Positions 1 to 8,394 of a stretch of 64,000 bases of DNA are shown piece after piece. The DNA comes from Desulfitobacterium sp050251735 (GTDB lineage: Bacteria; Bacillota; Desulfitobacteriia; Desulfitobacteriales; Desulfitobacteriaceae). Both the position numbers and the translations under genes were made by a program. Below the pieces are notes generated by a model. It had not been told where the DNA came from. It did no database searches and saw only the letters and a list, made by a program, of their open reading frames with translations. Numbering within the stretch: the first letter of the stretch is position 1; each line of letters begins with the position of its first letter. The DNA is taken from NCBI GenBank assembly GCA_050251735.1, contig JBFWMF010000013.1:1-64000 (forward strand), given 5' to 3'.

Positions 1-103
1 GGAGAGGAAATAAGACCATGAAGCCAATACCGATAATACTGTGAACAGTTGACATATTCAGTGAGCTTTTTTTACCGTCACCACTAGGATTATTCTTAAG
101 CAT
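1..103 (-). CDS. Membrane transport protein, N-terminal part only (possibly SLC13/DASS-type permease)
   Basis: The minus-strand reading frame starts with ATG at 103 and runs off the left edge, giving about 34 residues. It begins with a polar Lys/Ser/Gly-rich stretch and then enters a hydrophobic segment (IIGIGFMVLFPL) that looks like a first membrane helix. A ribosome site (AAAGGGTG) lies about 6 bases upstream of the ATG. The style of the N-terminus recalls anion:sodium symporters of the SLC13/DASS group, but that is a weak impression from few residues. Only the membrane nature is well supported. Confidence 0.5.
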   Translation of the reverse strand, partial: MLKNNPSGDGKKSSLNMSTVHSIIGIGFMVLFPL

Positions 104-384
104 AGTTTTCACCCTTTCTTTTTCGCTGCGTAATTAGGGAATGCGATATTGTCTGCAGTCAATACCCTCCTGTCACGCTATGACTTAATACTCACTTTCA
201 CATAGATTGTAACAAAATGTCCTTGTTAAATAGATAACATATGCTAACAAAATGTGAGAAAATTTTATTTTCTTATCCTTCTTATTTGATAAAGTTATAA
301 TAGGGCTACATCTTGTTTTATCTTCCAAATTATGGTCTAATTATTCGAGCTTTGGGTAAAGATAATCCTAGAGGTGACGTGAGT

Positions 385-531
385 ATGACAATCTGGAGAA
401 GCATGATGATCGTGCTGATGATAGGGATAACCCTACTGGGGATATTGATCAGACCCATCTGCACTTTGAAGTGTGGCGGGGGGATGGGATCCCCAACCAC
501 TGTATTTGCTCTCTTGAACAACATTATATAA
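385..531 (+). CDS. Small hypothetical hydrophobic protein (48 aa)
   Basis: ATG at 385 is preceded by a good ribosome site (GAGGTGA, 371-377) at 7 bases. The product has a single hydrophobic stretch at about residues 7-25, which would span the membrane once, followed by a short Cys/Gly-containing tail. A TATAAT hexamer at 296-301 could serve as its -10, but I see no good -35. No family is recognised. It may be a real small membrane protein or a chance frame in a poorly coding region. Confidence 0.3.
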   Translation: MTIWRSMMIVLMIGITLLGILIRPICTLKCGGGMGSPTTVFALLNNII

Positions 532-599
532 AGAAAAGGATGCGATCCCTACTGAAAGTTAGTGCAGTGCTTAAGTTATTGAGAAAGGAGGGAATTAAC

Positions 600-755
600 T
601 TGCATGCCTTGGATAGTGAAAAAACCCTCGAAAGTAATCAGACGAGAAGTCTATTTACAAAATATCTCACTAAATTTAAAGGGCACAAACGAATCACTCC
701 CCTTGTCTCCCCAGCTCCTATAGACATTCACTTTTTGAAAATATGTAATAAATAA
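600..755 (+). CDS. Small hypothetical protein (51 aa)
   Basis: A TTG start at 600 has a very strong ribosome site (AAAGGAGGG, 584-592) 7 bases upstream, which is the main reason to believe it. The product is basic, has no membrane segment and matches no family I recognise. The frame is open upstream to 471, but only this internal start has a ribosome site. Its last codons and stop lie inside the left arm of the palindrome at 737-795, so the hairpin is part of the coding end. Confidence 0.3.
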   Translation: MHALDSEKTLESNQTRSLFTKYLTKFKGHKRITPLVSPAPIDIHFLKICNK

Positions 756-795
756 AGAGCGGGGAGGCCCCGCTCTTTATTTATTACATATTTTC
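737..795. terminator. 28-bp perfect inverted repeat, probable bidirectional terminator
   Basis: Two perfect 28-base arms (737-764 and 768-795) are separated by a 3-base loop (AGG). The inner part is GC-rich (GAGCGGGG/CCCCGCTC) and the outer part AT-rich. It lies between a plus-strand small ORF and a convergent minus-strand gene and touches both stop codons, so it can terminate from either side. The arms are longer than termination needs. Confidence 0.75.
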
Positions 796-971
796 TAAGA
801 CAAAGAATTATTATCTACCCAGTCTTTCGCCTCGTCGACAGAATCCTCCGTGGGAATGGCGACCTTGGATTCCGCCTTGAGCTCTTTGATATCAGCCCGC
901 CAAGCGGCAGAATCATGGCGTTCAATGGGATTGGCCATGAATTTTTCTTTGGGTTGTTGTTTATCGGTCAT
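795..971 (-). CDS. DUF3787 / CDIF630_02480-type spore surface protein (58 aa)
   Basis: The 58-residue product carries the pattern of this small clostridial family: an N-terminal NPIERHDSAAW block at about residues 14-24, a central SKVAIPTE block at 35-42, and a C-terminal EAKDWVDNN at 47-55. Homologues have been linked to the spore surface in Clostridioides difficile; the exact role is not known. Start is ATG at 971 with AAAGGAGG upstream. The gene is convergent with a doubtful small ORF and lies just downstream of PFOR on the same strand. The family assignment is from memory of these motifs. Confidence 0.75.
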   Translation of the reverse strand: MTDKQQPKEKFMANPIERHDSAAWRADIKELKAESKVAIPTEDSVDEAKDWVDNNSLS

Positions 972-1070
972 GAAGAAACCTCCTTTATTCCTGTGTTCAG
1001 CTTAGATTACGGTGTCATCCTGAGGGCGGATACCAGAAGGATTTCTTGGATGGCAAAGGATAAGCAGATT

Positions 1071-4000
1071 CTAATATAGTTGCTCTGCGATACGTTTAAG
1101 GGTCTTATATTTATCTTGAGAATGCTCCTCTGCCGCCTTGAACATCTCATCCGCAATTTCGGGGAAGACCGTTTTAAGGGACGAATAGCGAATTTCACCT
1201 TTGATAAAGTCTTGGAAGGAGTCTTTAGGCTCTTTAGAATCCAGCGTAAAGGGATTTTTTCCTTGATCCTTCAGGCGAGGATCATGACGCCATAGGTGCC
1301 AGTATCCCGCATCGACTGCCTTTTTCATCTCCGCCATGCTTGTACCCATACCTGTTTTGATACCATGGTTGATACAGGAGGCGTAGGCGATGATGATGGA
1401 AGGTCCTTTGTAGCTTTCAGCCTCAGTAATGGCTTTGAGGGTTTGATTCATATTAGAGCCCATGGCAACTTGAGCCACATAGATATAACCATAGGTGGTG
1501 GAAATTAGACCCAAGTCCTTTTTGCGGACTTTCTTACCGCCTGCAGCAAACTTGGCGATGGCTGCGGTCTGGGTTGCTTTGGAGGACTGACCGCCGGTAT
1601 TCGAGTAGACTTCTGTATCAAAGATGAAAATATTGATGTCATCACCGCTGGCCAGGACATGGTCTAGACCATTGTAACCAATATCATAGGCAAAGCCATC
1701 CCCGCCGAAAATCCAGACGGAAGGCTTGATCAGATAATCTTTTTTGGCCATGATTTCTTGGAGGAGAGGATTAGCGGAAATATCCTCTTTTCTGAGCAGC
1801 TCCAGTACACGGGCACTGGCTTTTTTGGATCCTTCCCCATCACTAAAGTTATCGAGCCAATCACGGAAGGACTGCTTAAGCTCCTCGCTGAAATTGCTTT
1901 CTAGGCCCTGACTCATCAGTTGAGCGACCTTTTCGCGGATTTGTTTGGAGCCTAGATAAATCCCATACCCAAATTCAGCATTGTCTTCGAAGAGAGGATT
2001 CATCCACGCCGGACCTTTACCCTCGGCATTGGTGGTATAAGGTACAGAAGGTGCACTACCCCCCCAAATGGAAGAACAACCGGTGGCATTGGCGATGATC
2101 ATCCGATCCCCATAAAGCTGTGTGATTAGGCGTGCATAAGGTGTTTCGCCGCAGCCCGGGCAAGCTCCGTTAAATTCCAGAAGGGGTCGTGCAAACTGGC
2201 TACCGATCAGAGTTTTTACATCCAAAAGGTCTCGCTTCTCGGTGACCGTCATGGCAAATTCCCAGTTTTCAGCTTCCATCTCAATGGCATGATCGGCTGG
2301 CTCCATGACGAGAGCTTTTCCCGGTGCCGGGCAGGTATCGGCGCAGTTTCCGCAGCCGGTGCAATCCAAAGGAGAAACTTGAATTCGGTAATGATAACCC
2401 TCAAGCTTTTTCGAATTAGGCTTCTTAGTTTTGAAAGTGTCGGGAGCTTTCCCGTACTCTGCCTCGTCCAACAGGAAGGGGCGTATAGTAGCATGAGGGC
2501 AGACATAGGCGCATTGATTACACTGAATACATTTATCGATTTGCCATTCCGGAACCACCACGGCAATCCCGCGTTTTTCGTATTTTGTAGTGCCTAAGGG
2601 GAAGGTTCCGTCTTCCATACCGACAAAGGCGCTGGTGGGGAGTTCGTCCCCTTCATGACGTTCCATACGGCGTTGAATGTTTTTAACAAAGTCAGGTTCT
2701 TCTTTCACGGGCATGTTTTCATCGGGAATGTCAGCCCAGGAGGGAGGAACATTCACCTCGATGAGTGATTCAATGCCCTGGTCCACGGCCTTCTCATTCA
2801 TTTTGACGATATTGACTCCTTTTTTGCCATAGACCTTGTTAATCGAATCTTTCAAGTAGCGAATCGCATCATCAATGGGTATAACTTCTGCCAACTTAAA
2901 GAAGGCTGCCTGCATGACCATGTTAATCCGGCCGCCTAACCCGATGTCCCGAGCAATAGAGATAGCGTCGATTAAATAGAACTTTATCTCGTTCTTAGCC
3001 ATATATCGCTTGAGCTCTGCAGGTAGATGATCTTCCACTTCCTCCTTGCTCCATGGGCAATTCAAGACAAAGGTACCGCCCTTCTTTAGACCTTTCAAGA
3101 TATCGTAGTTATAGATAAAGGACTTATTGTGGCATGCAATATAATCTGCATCAAAGACTAAGTAAGAGGACTTGATAGGTTTCTTTCCGAAACGCAAGTG
3201 GGAAATGGTTGTCCCACCCGACTTTTTGCTATCATATTCGAAATAGCCTTGAACATGGAGATTCGTGTTATCCCCGATAATCTTAATGGCACTCTTATTT
3301 GCACCGACAGTGCCATCAGAGCCCAGTCCCCAGAACTTACAGCGAATGGTACCTTCCGGGGAAGCATCAATAATTTCTTCTTCTGGTAGCGAAGTGTTGC
3401 TGACATCATCGACAATGCCGATGGTAAAGCTATTTTTGGGTTGGTTCTGGTTAAGGTTTTTATAGACGGCCAAAATCTGTGAAGGTGTCGTATCCTTCGA
3501 CCCCAGACCATAACGGCCACCCACAATAAGGGGCCGTTTTTCTGTTTGGCTAAACATTTGGAGAATATCCAAGTAGAGGGGTTCCCCTGTGGAACCGGGT
3601 TCCTTTGTTCTGTCCAGGACTGCGATCTTTTTGACGGATTGGGGTAGCACATCGAAGAAATATTTCGAGCAGAAGGGACGATAGAGATGGACTTTAATCA
3701 GCCCCAGCTTCTCTCCTCTTTGGGCGAGGAAATCGATAGTCTCTTCAATGGTGTTGCATACCGAACCCATAGCGACGATGATGTTTTCGGCTGCGGGATC
3801 GCCATAGTATTGGAAGGGATGGTATTCCCGGCCGCTAATTTTTTTGAACGCTTTGAAATAATCTTCAATGATATCCGGAACAGCGTCATAGAAAGGATTA
3901 GCAACCTCCCGTCCTTGAAAGTAGATATCGGGATTCTGAGCGGTGCCTCTCAAGACAGGATGATTGGGGTTCAAAGCGTTGTCGCGGAATTGTTGAATCT

Positions 4001-4595
4001 TCTCATAATCCACGAGCTTGGCGATTTCTTCATAAGGGGTGGTTTCAATCTTTTGCACTTCATGGGATGTCCGGAAACCATCGAAGAAGTGGAGATGAGG
4101 AACCCGGGATTTAATGGCTGCCAGATGAGCTATGTATCCTAGATCCATGGCCTCTTGAACATCATTGGAGCAGAGCATGGCAAAGCCTGTTTGGCGGCAG
4201 GCATTAATATCGGCGTGGTCACCAAAAATGGATAAGGCATGAGTGGCTAAACCCCGGGCGCTTACATGGAAAACAGCAGGAACTAAATTTCCAGCCATCT
4301 TGTACATTTCGGGTATCATTAGCAGCAAGCCTTGGGAAGCAGTATAAGTCGTTGTAAGGGCTCCTGCTTGGAGTGAACCGTGTACTGCTCCAGCGGCCCC
4401 AGCCTCGGATTGCATCTCTACAACTTTAACAGGCTGATCAAAAATATTCTTTTTGTTGTGGGCCGACCATTCATCGACTGCTTCGGCCATGGGTGAGGAT
4501 GGGGTAATGGGGAAGATGGTCGCCACCTCAGTCAAAGCATAGGACGCTTCGGCTGCGGCCTGGTTAGCATCCATCGTTTTCATTTTCTTTGCCAC
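1071..4595 (-). CDS. nifJ: Pyruvate:ferredoxin (flavodoxin) oxidoreductase, single-chain
   Basis: This 1174-residue enzyme converts pyruvate and CoA to acetyl-CoA and CO2, passing electrons to ferredoxin or flavodoxin; it is the central oxidative step of anaerobic carbon metabolism. The length is typical of the fused one-chain form. Visible features are the N-terminal pyruvate domain (TLFPITPSSPMAE-like region near the start), two 4Fe-4S motifs (CIQCNQC near residue 690 and CTGCGNC near 740), the ACPGCGE cysteines near 810 for the proximal cluster, and a thiamine diphosphate site (GGDGFAYDIGYNGLDH near 960). The GTG at 4595 is chosen because AAAGGAGG lies just before it; the ATG further upstream precedes that ribosome site. 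The gene appears monocistronic. Confidence 0.97.
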   Translation of the reverse strand: MAKKMKTMDANQAAAEASYALTEVATIFPITPSSPMAEAVDEWSAHNKKNIFDQPVKVVEMQSEAGAAGAVHGSLQAGALTTTYTASQGLLLMIPEMYKMAGNLVPAVFHVSARGLATHALSIFGDHADINACRQTGFAMLCSNDVQEAMDLGYIAHLAAIKSRVPHLHFFDGFRTSHEVQKIETTPYEEIAKLVDYEKIQQFRDNALNPNHPVLRGTAQNPDIYFQGREVANPFYDAVPDIIEDYFKAFKKISGREYHPFQYYGDPAAENIIVAMGSVCNTIEETIDFLAQRGEKLGLIKVHLYRPFCSKYFFDVLPQSVKKIAVLDRTKEPGSTGEPLYLDILQMFSQTEKRPLIVGGRYGLGSKDTTPSQILAVYKNLNQNQPKNSFTIGIVDDVSNTSLPEEEIIDASPEGTIRCKFWGLGSDGTVGANKSAIKIIGDNTNLHVQGYFEYDSKKSGGTTISHLRFGKKPIKSSYLVFDADYIACHNKSFIYNYDILKGLKKGGTFVLNCPWSKEEVEDHLPAELKRYMAKNEIKFYLIDAISIARDIGLGGRINMVMQAAFFKLAEVIPIDDAIRYLKDSINKVYGKKGVNIVKMNEKAVDQGIESLIEVNVPPSWADIPDENMPVKEEPDFVKNIQRRMERHEGDELPTSAFVGMEDGTFPLGTTKYEKRGIAVVVPEWQIDKCIQCNQCAYVCPHATIRPFLLDEAEYGKAPDTFKTKKPNSKKLEGYHYRIQVSPLDCTGCGNCADTCPAPGKALVMEPADHAIEMEAENWEFAMTVTEKRDLLDVKTLIGSQFARPLLEFNGACPGCGETPYARLITQLYGDRMIIANATGCSSIWGGSAPSVPYTTNAEGKGPAWMNPLFEDNAEFGYGIYLGSKQIREKVAQLMSQGLESNFSEELKQSFRDWLDNFSDGEGSKKASARVLELLRKEDISANPLLQEIMAKKDYLIKPSVWIFGGDGFAYDIGYNGLDHVLASGDDINIFIFDTEVYSNTGGQSSKATQTAAIAKFAAGGKKVRKKDLGLISTTYGYIYVAQVAMGSNMNQTLKAITEAESYKGPSIIIAYASCINHGIKTGMGTSMAEMKKAVDAGYWHLWRHDPRLKDQGKNPFTLDSKEPKDSFQDFIKGEIRYSSLKTVFPEIADEMFKAAEEHSQDKYKTLKRIAEQLY

Positions 4596-4702
4596 GAAAC
4601 TACCTCCTTTAGACAATGAGCATTTGGCTATAGACTTAGTATTCGTTATTCAAAAAGTCTCATACATTTTTTTTGCTAGGAAAAGTATAAGTCTCCATTG
4701 TT

Positions 4703-4906
4703 ATACAGCATTTACCATTCCCTGACGTCCCTTGAGGATGTCTTTTTTAATTTTAAGTGCATTGTATAAAATTTCGGTGCAAAAGAGAGGGCTTCTGGGT
4801 GCTATATCCGCAAACGTGTACTCGATATCGGGAATTACATAATGGAATCGAGCGCCACGGTACGACAAACGGCAGACATTTTTGGAGTCTCTAAATCGAC
4901 TGTCCA
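4703..4906 (+). pseudogene. Decayed duplicate of the spoIIID 5' end and leader
   Basis: This 204-base stretch matches 6604-6817, the leader and first third of intact spoIIID. The part matching the helix-turn-helix coding region (from about 4803) is almost identical, with one substitution (CTAAATCG against CTAAGTCG). The leader has more substitutions. Two 5-base deletions are present: one in the leader and one just after the GTG codon, which shifts the frame. The ribosome site is altered from AGGAGG to AGAGAGG. Homology stops abruptly at 4906. It cannot make SpoIIID. Confidence 0.85.
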
Positions 4907-4999
4907 GACAGTTATAATAATCGTTGTTGGCTACACTGGGTGTTTGAATATGCGGCTTAAAGGCTAAACTGTCAAGCAAAATAAAGAATACATGACCGC

Positions 5000-5036
5000 A
5001 ACAAAACCTGCTTTGTTTAACGAGGCAGGTTTTGTT
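5000..5036 (+). terminator. Hairpin between the spoIIID remnant and the ATPase gene
   Basis: Two perfect 12-base arms (AACAAAACCTGC at 5000-5011, GCAGGTTTTGTT at 5025-5036) with a 13-base loop. A short T-rich segment lies inside the right arm and no long U-tract follows, so termination is plausible but not certain, and direction is ambiguous. Confidence 0.45.
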
Positions 5037-5203
5037 ATGCAATGACTATAGGGTAATATTACGATTATGTGATTTTTCACGCACTTTTCTTATAATAATG
5101 TGATTTTGCTTGACCGGAGTACAGATATTGGTTATATTTAAATAAAAGTGTGATTATTGAACACAAAACTTGTATAATAATGTGTTATTTTGGAGGTGGT
5201 AGT

Positions 5204-6544
5204 ATGGAAAGACTGGTTATGCAAAAATTGCTGGACTGGAAAAACTCCAAATATAGAAAACCCCTGATTTTAAAAGGAGTGCGTCAGGTAGGTAAAACTT
5301 GGCTACTCAAGGAATTTGCAAAACGCTATTATGGAAACATGGCTTATTTCAACTTTGACGAACACCCGGAATATAAACAGTTTTTTGAAAGCACCAAGGA
5401 CGTGGAGCGTATTCTGCAAAACCTAATGATGGCAAGCGGCGAGGTTATTAAACGAGACAGCCCAGCGGACACGCTCATTGTTTTTGATGAGATACAGGAA
5501 TGTCCGAACGCACTGAACACGTTGAAATATTTCTGTGAAAACACGCCCCACTACCATGTTGCCTGTGCAGGATCGCTTTTGGGTATAACATTGTCTAAGC
5601 CTTCTTCCTTCCCTGTGGGCAAGGTTGATTTTTTAGAGATCATGCCAATGACTTTTACGGAATTTTTAATGGCCAATGGTGACGGTAACTTTGCCGATTA
5701 TATGAAAAGCGTGGATAGGATTGAGCCAATTCCGGAGGCATTTTTCAATCCATTATATGAAAAACTTAAAATGTACTTTGTAACAGGCGGTATGCCGGAG
5801 TCTGTTCGTTCTTGGGCGCAAGACCGGGATGTGGAACTAATGCAACAGATGCTGTCTAATATTCTGGGAGCATACGAGCGCGATTTTGCCAAACACCCCG
5901 ACCCCAAGGACTTTCCGAAAATCTCAATGATCTGGAAGTCAATTCCTTCCCAGCTTGCAAGGGAAAATAAGAAGTTTATCTATAAGGTTGTTAAGGAAGG
6001 TGCCCGAGCGAGGGAATATGAAGATGCTTTACAATGGCTCTGTGATGCGAACCTGACTTATAAGATATATCGCAGCAGTACTGCACCGGGGCTGCCTATT
6101 TCAGCTTATGACGATTTGTCTGCATTTAAGTTGTATATGGCAGATGTGGGATTATTGCGTAGATTATCTCTTTTAGCTCCTTCTGCATTCGGCGAAGGGA
6201 ATAGGCTATTTGTGGAGTTTAAAGGGGCGTTAAGTGAGAATTATGTCCTGCAAGCACTGCAAAACCAATTTGAGGCCATGCCCCGTTATTGGACGATGGA
6301 TAACCCGAGGTATGAGGTTGATTTTCTTATCCAAAGAGAAAATGACATTTTACCAGTAGAGGTTAAATCCGAGAGCAATGTGGAAAGCCGGAGTCTTAAA
6401 AAATACAAGGAAAAATACGGCGATAAGGTAAAACTGCGTGTTCGGTTTTCACTTAATAACCTGCGCATGGATGATGACCTGTTGAATATTCCGTTGTTTA
6501 TGGCGGATCATGCGGATAGGATTATTGGGATGGCGCTGGAGTAA
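5204..6544 (+). CDS. AAA-family ATPase with C-terminal DUF4143 domain
   Basis: The 446-residue product has a Walker A motif at residues 25-32 (GVRQVGKT), a Walker B-like IVFDEIQECP near residue 92, and a C-terminal half of the DUF4143 type ending in a PD-(D/E)xK-like arrangement (VDFLIQ then PVEVKSES). Proteins of this AAA_14/DUF4143 architecture are common and scattered in bacteria and archaea; their function is not established. ATG at 5204 is chosen because GGAGGTGG precedes it; the frame is open from 5150. An extended -10 (TGTATAAT, 5171-5178) lies upstream. The gene sits alone between a broken and an intact copy of the spoIIID head, which suggests it was acquired. Confidence 0.9.
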   Translation: MERLVMQKLLDWKNSKYRKPLILKGVRQVGKTWLLKEFAKRYYGNMAYFNFDEHPEYKQFFESTKDVERILQNLMMASGEVIKRDSPADTLIVFDEIQECPNALNTLKYFCENTPHYHVACAGSLLGITLSKPSSFPVGKVDFLEIMPMTFTEFLMANGDGNFADYMKSVDRIEPIPEAFFNPLYEKLKMYFVTGGMPESVRSWAQDRDVELMQQMLSNILGAYERDFAKHPDPKDFPKISMIWKSIPSQLARENKKFIYKVVKEGARAREYEDALQWLCDANLTYKIYRSSTAPGLPISAYDDLSAFKLYMADVGLLRRLSLLAPSAFGEGNRLFVEFKGALSENYVLQALQNQFEAMPRYWTMDNPRYEVDFLIQRENDILPVEVKSESNVESRSLKKYKEKYGDKVKLRVRFSLNNLRMDDDLLNIPLFMADHADRIIGMALE

Positions 6545-6603
6545 ATAGGATAATGTCTATTAATATTAGAAAAAAGCCAACTCGTCTTAATACACTGAGC
6601 ACC

Positions 6604-6817
6604 ATACAGCATTTACCAATCACTGACATCCCTCGAGGATGTCTTTTTTAGTTTTATGTGCATATAAATGTATAAAATTTCGTTGCAAAAAGGAGGGCTT
6701 CTGGGTGCAAGAATATATCCGCAAACGTGTACTCGATATCGGGAATTACATAATGGAATCGAGCGCCACGGTACGACAAACGGCAGACATTTTTGGAGTC
6801 TCTAAGTCGACTGTCCA
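6604..6817 (+). repeat. Intact-side copy of the spoIIID-head duplication
   Basis: This 214-base stretch is the partner of 4703-4906, in direct orientation about 1.9 kb apart. It covers the spoIIID leader, ribosome site, GTG start and the first codons through the helix-turn-helix (to the SKSTVH codons). The pair encloses the AAA/DUF4143 gene, and recombination between them would remove that gene. Confidence 0.85.
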
Positions 6818-6953
6818 TAAGGATGTCACGGAAAGACTACCCCTAATCAATGAAAAGCTGGCCATGGAAGTGAAGCAAATTCTGGAGAGCAATAAAGCAG
6901 AGCGTCATATTCGTGGTGGGGAAGCCACTCGGAAGAAATATCAAGAGAATTAA
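6705..6953 (+). CDS. spoIIID: Sporulation transcription factor SpoIIID
   Basis: SpoIIID is a small DNA-binding protein that adjusts mother-cell gene expression after sigma-E and before sigma-K activation. The 82-residue product has the family hallmarks: VQEYIRKRVLDIGNYI at the start, a helix-turn-helix at about residues 22-42 (TVRQTADIFGVSKSTVHKDV), and the conserved RHIRGGEATRKKY end. The start is GTG at 6705, with AGGAGGG about 8 bases upstream; Bacillus subtilis spoIIID also starts with GTG. Adjacency to mbl matches the order in Bacillus. Its leader and head are partly duplicated at 4703-4906. Confidence 0.96.
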   Translation: MQEYIRKRVLDIGNYIMESSATVRQTADIFGVSKSTVHKDVTERLPLINEKLAMEVKQILESNKAERHIRGGEATRKKYQEN

Positions 6954-7096
6954 GGGTAATAAAAGGTTATTATTTCTGTGATAGGGTACCCTAAGATAAG
7001 CAAATCTCAAAAGATATTTGCCAAAAGTAGATTAATAAAAATAATAGAGGAATTAGTGTATTTTCATCGAATAAAAGAATGTGGTATATTATGTAT

Positions 7097-7116
7097 AATC
7101 TCCCGCAGGGGAGATT
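7097..7116 (+). other. Short hairpin in the spoIIID-mbl gap
   Basis: Arms AATCTCCC (7097-7104) and GGGAGATT (7109-7116) enclose a 4-base loop. A perfect TATAAT (7094-7099) overlaps the left arm, so this may be an early transcribed hairpin of mbl or a weak terminator. No strong U-tract follows. The rest of the 290-base gap (6954-7243) shows nothing else I can name. Confidence 0.35.
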
Positions 7117-7243
7117 GTACTTTTGCGTTTAAGAGGTTAACTTAGGCAGCAAAAATGATAGTCAACCATGAATGCCGGAAAGTAAATTTTGGGATTTTTG
7201 AGGATGGACAAGCCAGATGAGTAAGAAAGGGGTACCACAACCA

Positions 7244-8230
7244 ATGTTCGGTATTGACTTAGGAATTGATTTAGGTACAGCCAGCGTTTTAGTTTTCGTT
7301 AAAGGAAAGGGAATTGTTCTCCATGAACCTTCGGTTGTTGCAATAGATAAGAATACCAACAAACGAATTGCTGTTGGGGAAGACGCACGGATGATGCTGG
7401 GAAGAACCCCGGGAAACATTGTTGCTGTTCGACCCATGCGTGATGGTGTTATTGCTGATTATCAGACCACCGAGCTGATGCTCAAATATTTTTTAGAAAA
7501 GGCCGGAGCGCGTCGTTGGCCCTTATTTAAAACCCGGGTGGTCGTATGCATTCCCTCTGGGGTTACCGAGGTTGAAGAACGGGCTGTCAAGCAAGCAGCT
7601 TATCAAGCTGGCGCCAAACAGGTCAAGGTTATAGAAGAACCCTATGCTGCTGCTTTAGGTGCAGGGTTGGACATTTCTGGACCTACAGGTAATATGATTG
7701 TGGATATCGGCGGTGGAACCTCAGATGTGGCGGTCCTTTCCCTTGAAGGAATTGTTACCAAACGCAGTCTGCGGGTCGGCGGTGATAAGTTTGACGAAGC
7801 CATTATTCGTCATATTCGACGTGAGTATAACCTGATGATTGGAGAGCGGACGGCAGAAGAGGTAAAAATAGCTGTCGGAGCTGCTATTCCCGAGGGCCGT
7901 CCTGATCATGCTGAAATCGATGTCCGAGGCAGAGATTTAGTTACAGGTCTCCCTAAGACCATCAACGTGAATTCTCGAGAGTGTTATTTAGCCCTCGAAG
8001 AAAACGTTGAAGCGATTGTGGGGGCTGTTAAGGAAGTATTGGAGCGCACCCCCCCTGAACTTTCTGCAGATATTTTGAATAAGGGGATTGTCATGACCGG
8101 TGGTGGTTCCCTGATTTATGGTTTTGATACCCGCATTTCCCGTGAAACAGGACTACCGGTGACTTTGGCAGAAGATCCTATTTCATGCGTGGCTTTAGGA
8201 ACAGGTAAGGTACTGGAACATAGCTTTTAA
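7244..8230 (+). CDS. mbl: MreB-family actin-like cell-shape protein Mbl
   Basis: Mbl is a bacterial actin homologue that forms membrane-bound filaments and directs lateral cell-wall synthesis. The product (328 residues from this start) shows the phosphate-1 motif IDLGTAS near the N-terminus, the central NMIVDIGGGTSDVAVLS phosphate-2 motif, and the GIVMTGGGSLIYG adenosine motif near residue 285. The position right after spoIIID matches the spoIIID-mbl pair of Bacillus. The start at 7244 fits the usual family beginning (MFGxDLGIDLGT); an in-frame ATG at 7217 with GAGGAT upstream is an alternative that adds nine residues. Confidence 0.95.
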   Translation: MFGIDLGIDLGTASVLVFVKGKGIVLHEPSVVAIDKNTNKRIAVGEDARMMLGRTPGNIVAVRPMRDGVIADYQTTELMLKYFLEKAGARRWPLFKTRVVVCIPSGVTEVEERAVKQAAYQAGAKQVKVIEEPYAAALGAGLDISGPTGNMIVDIGGGTSDVAVLSLEGIVTKRSLRVGGDKFDEAIIRHIRREYNLMIGERTAEEVKIAVGAAIPEGRPDHAEIDVRGRDLVTGLPKTINVNSRECYLALEENVEAIVGAVKEVLERTPPELSADILNKGIVMTGGGSLIYGFDTRISRETGLPVTLAEDPISCVALGTGKVLEHSF

Positions 8231-8276
8231 GGACTAGATTAACATAAGCAGATGGTTTCAATGGACAAACATAAAT

Positions 8277-8338
8277 AAGCCGAGGAAAGGGGCGGATCTG
8301 GTCATGACCGGGGAAAGCTGAGCCTCGGCTTTTATTTT
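8277..8338 (+). terminator. Intrinsic terminator after mbl
   Basis: Nine-base arms (AAGCCGAGG at 8277-8285, CCTCGGCTT at 8323-8331) are followed by a T-rich tail. The long loop contains a second small palindrome (GGTCATGACC), so the structure may be branched. Confidence 0.8.
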
Positions 8339-8394
8339 TTTCTGCCATCGACGACAACTATTGTGAAACTATTCGTCTTAAGGGGGTTTATTGC

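Noticed and set aside
4701..5042. 113-codon minus-strand frame over the spoIIID remnant
   Set aside because: It runs antisense through a pseudogene, has no ribosome site and its residues are the complement of the HTH remnant; not coding.
7094..7099. TATAAT before mbl as a full promoter
   Set aside because: No -35 at the right distance was found; recorded only as a possibility with the hairpin.
8277..8338. Branched hairpin after mbl as a riboswitch
   Set aside because: No consensus of a known riboswitch class was recognised and it lies after a gene with a U-tract, so a terminator is simpler.
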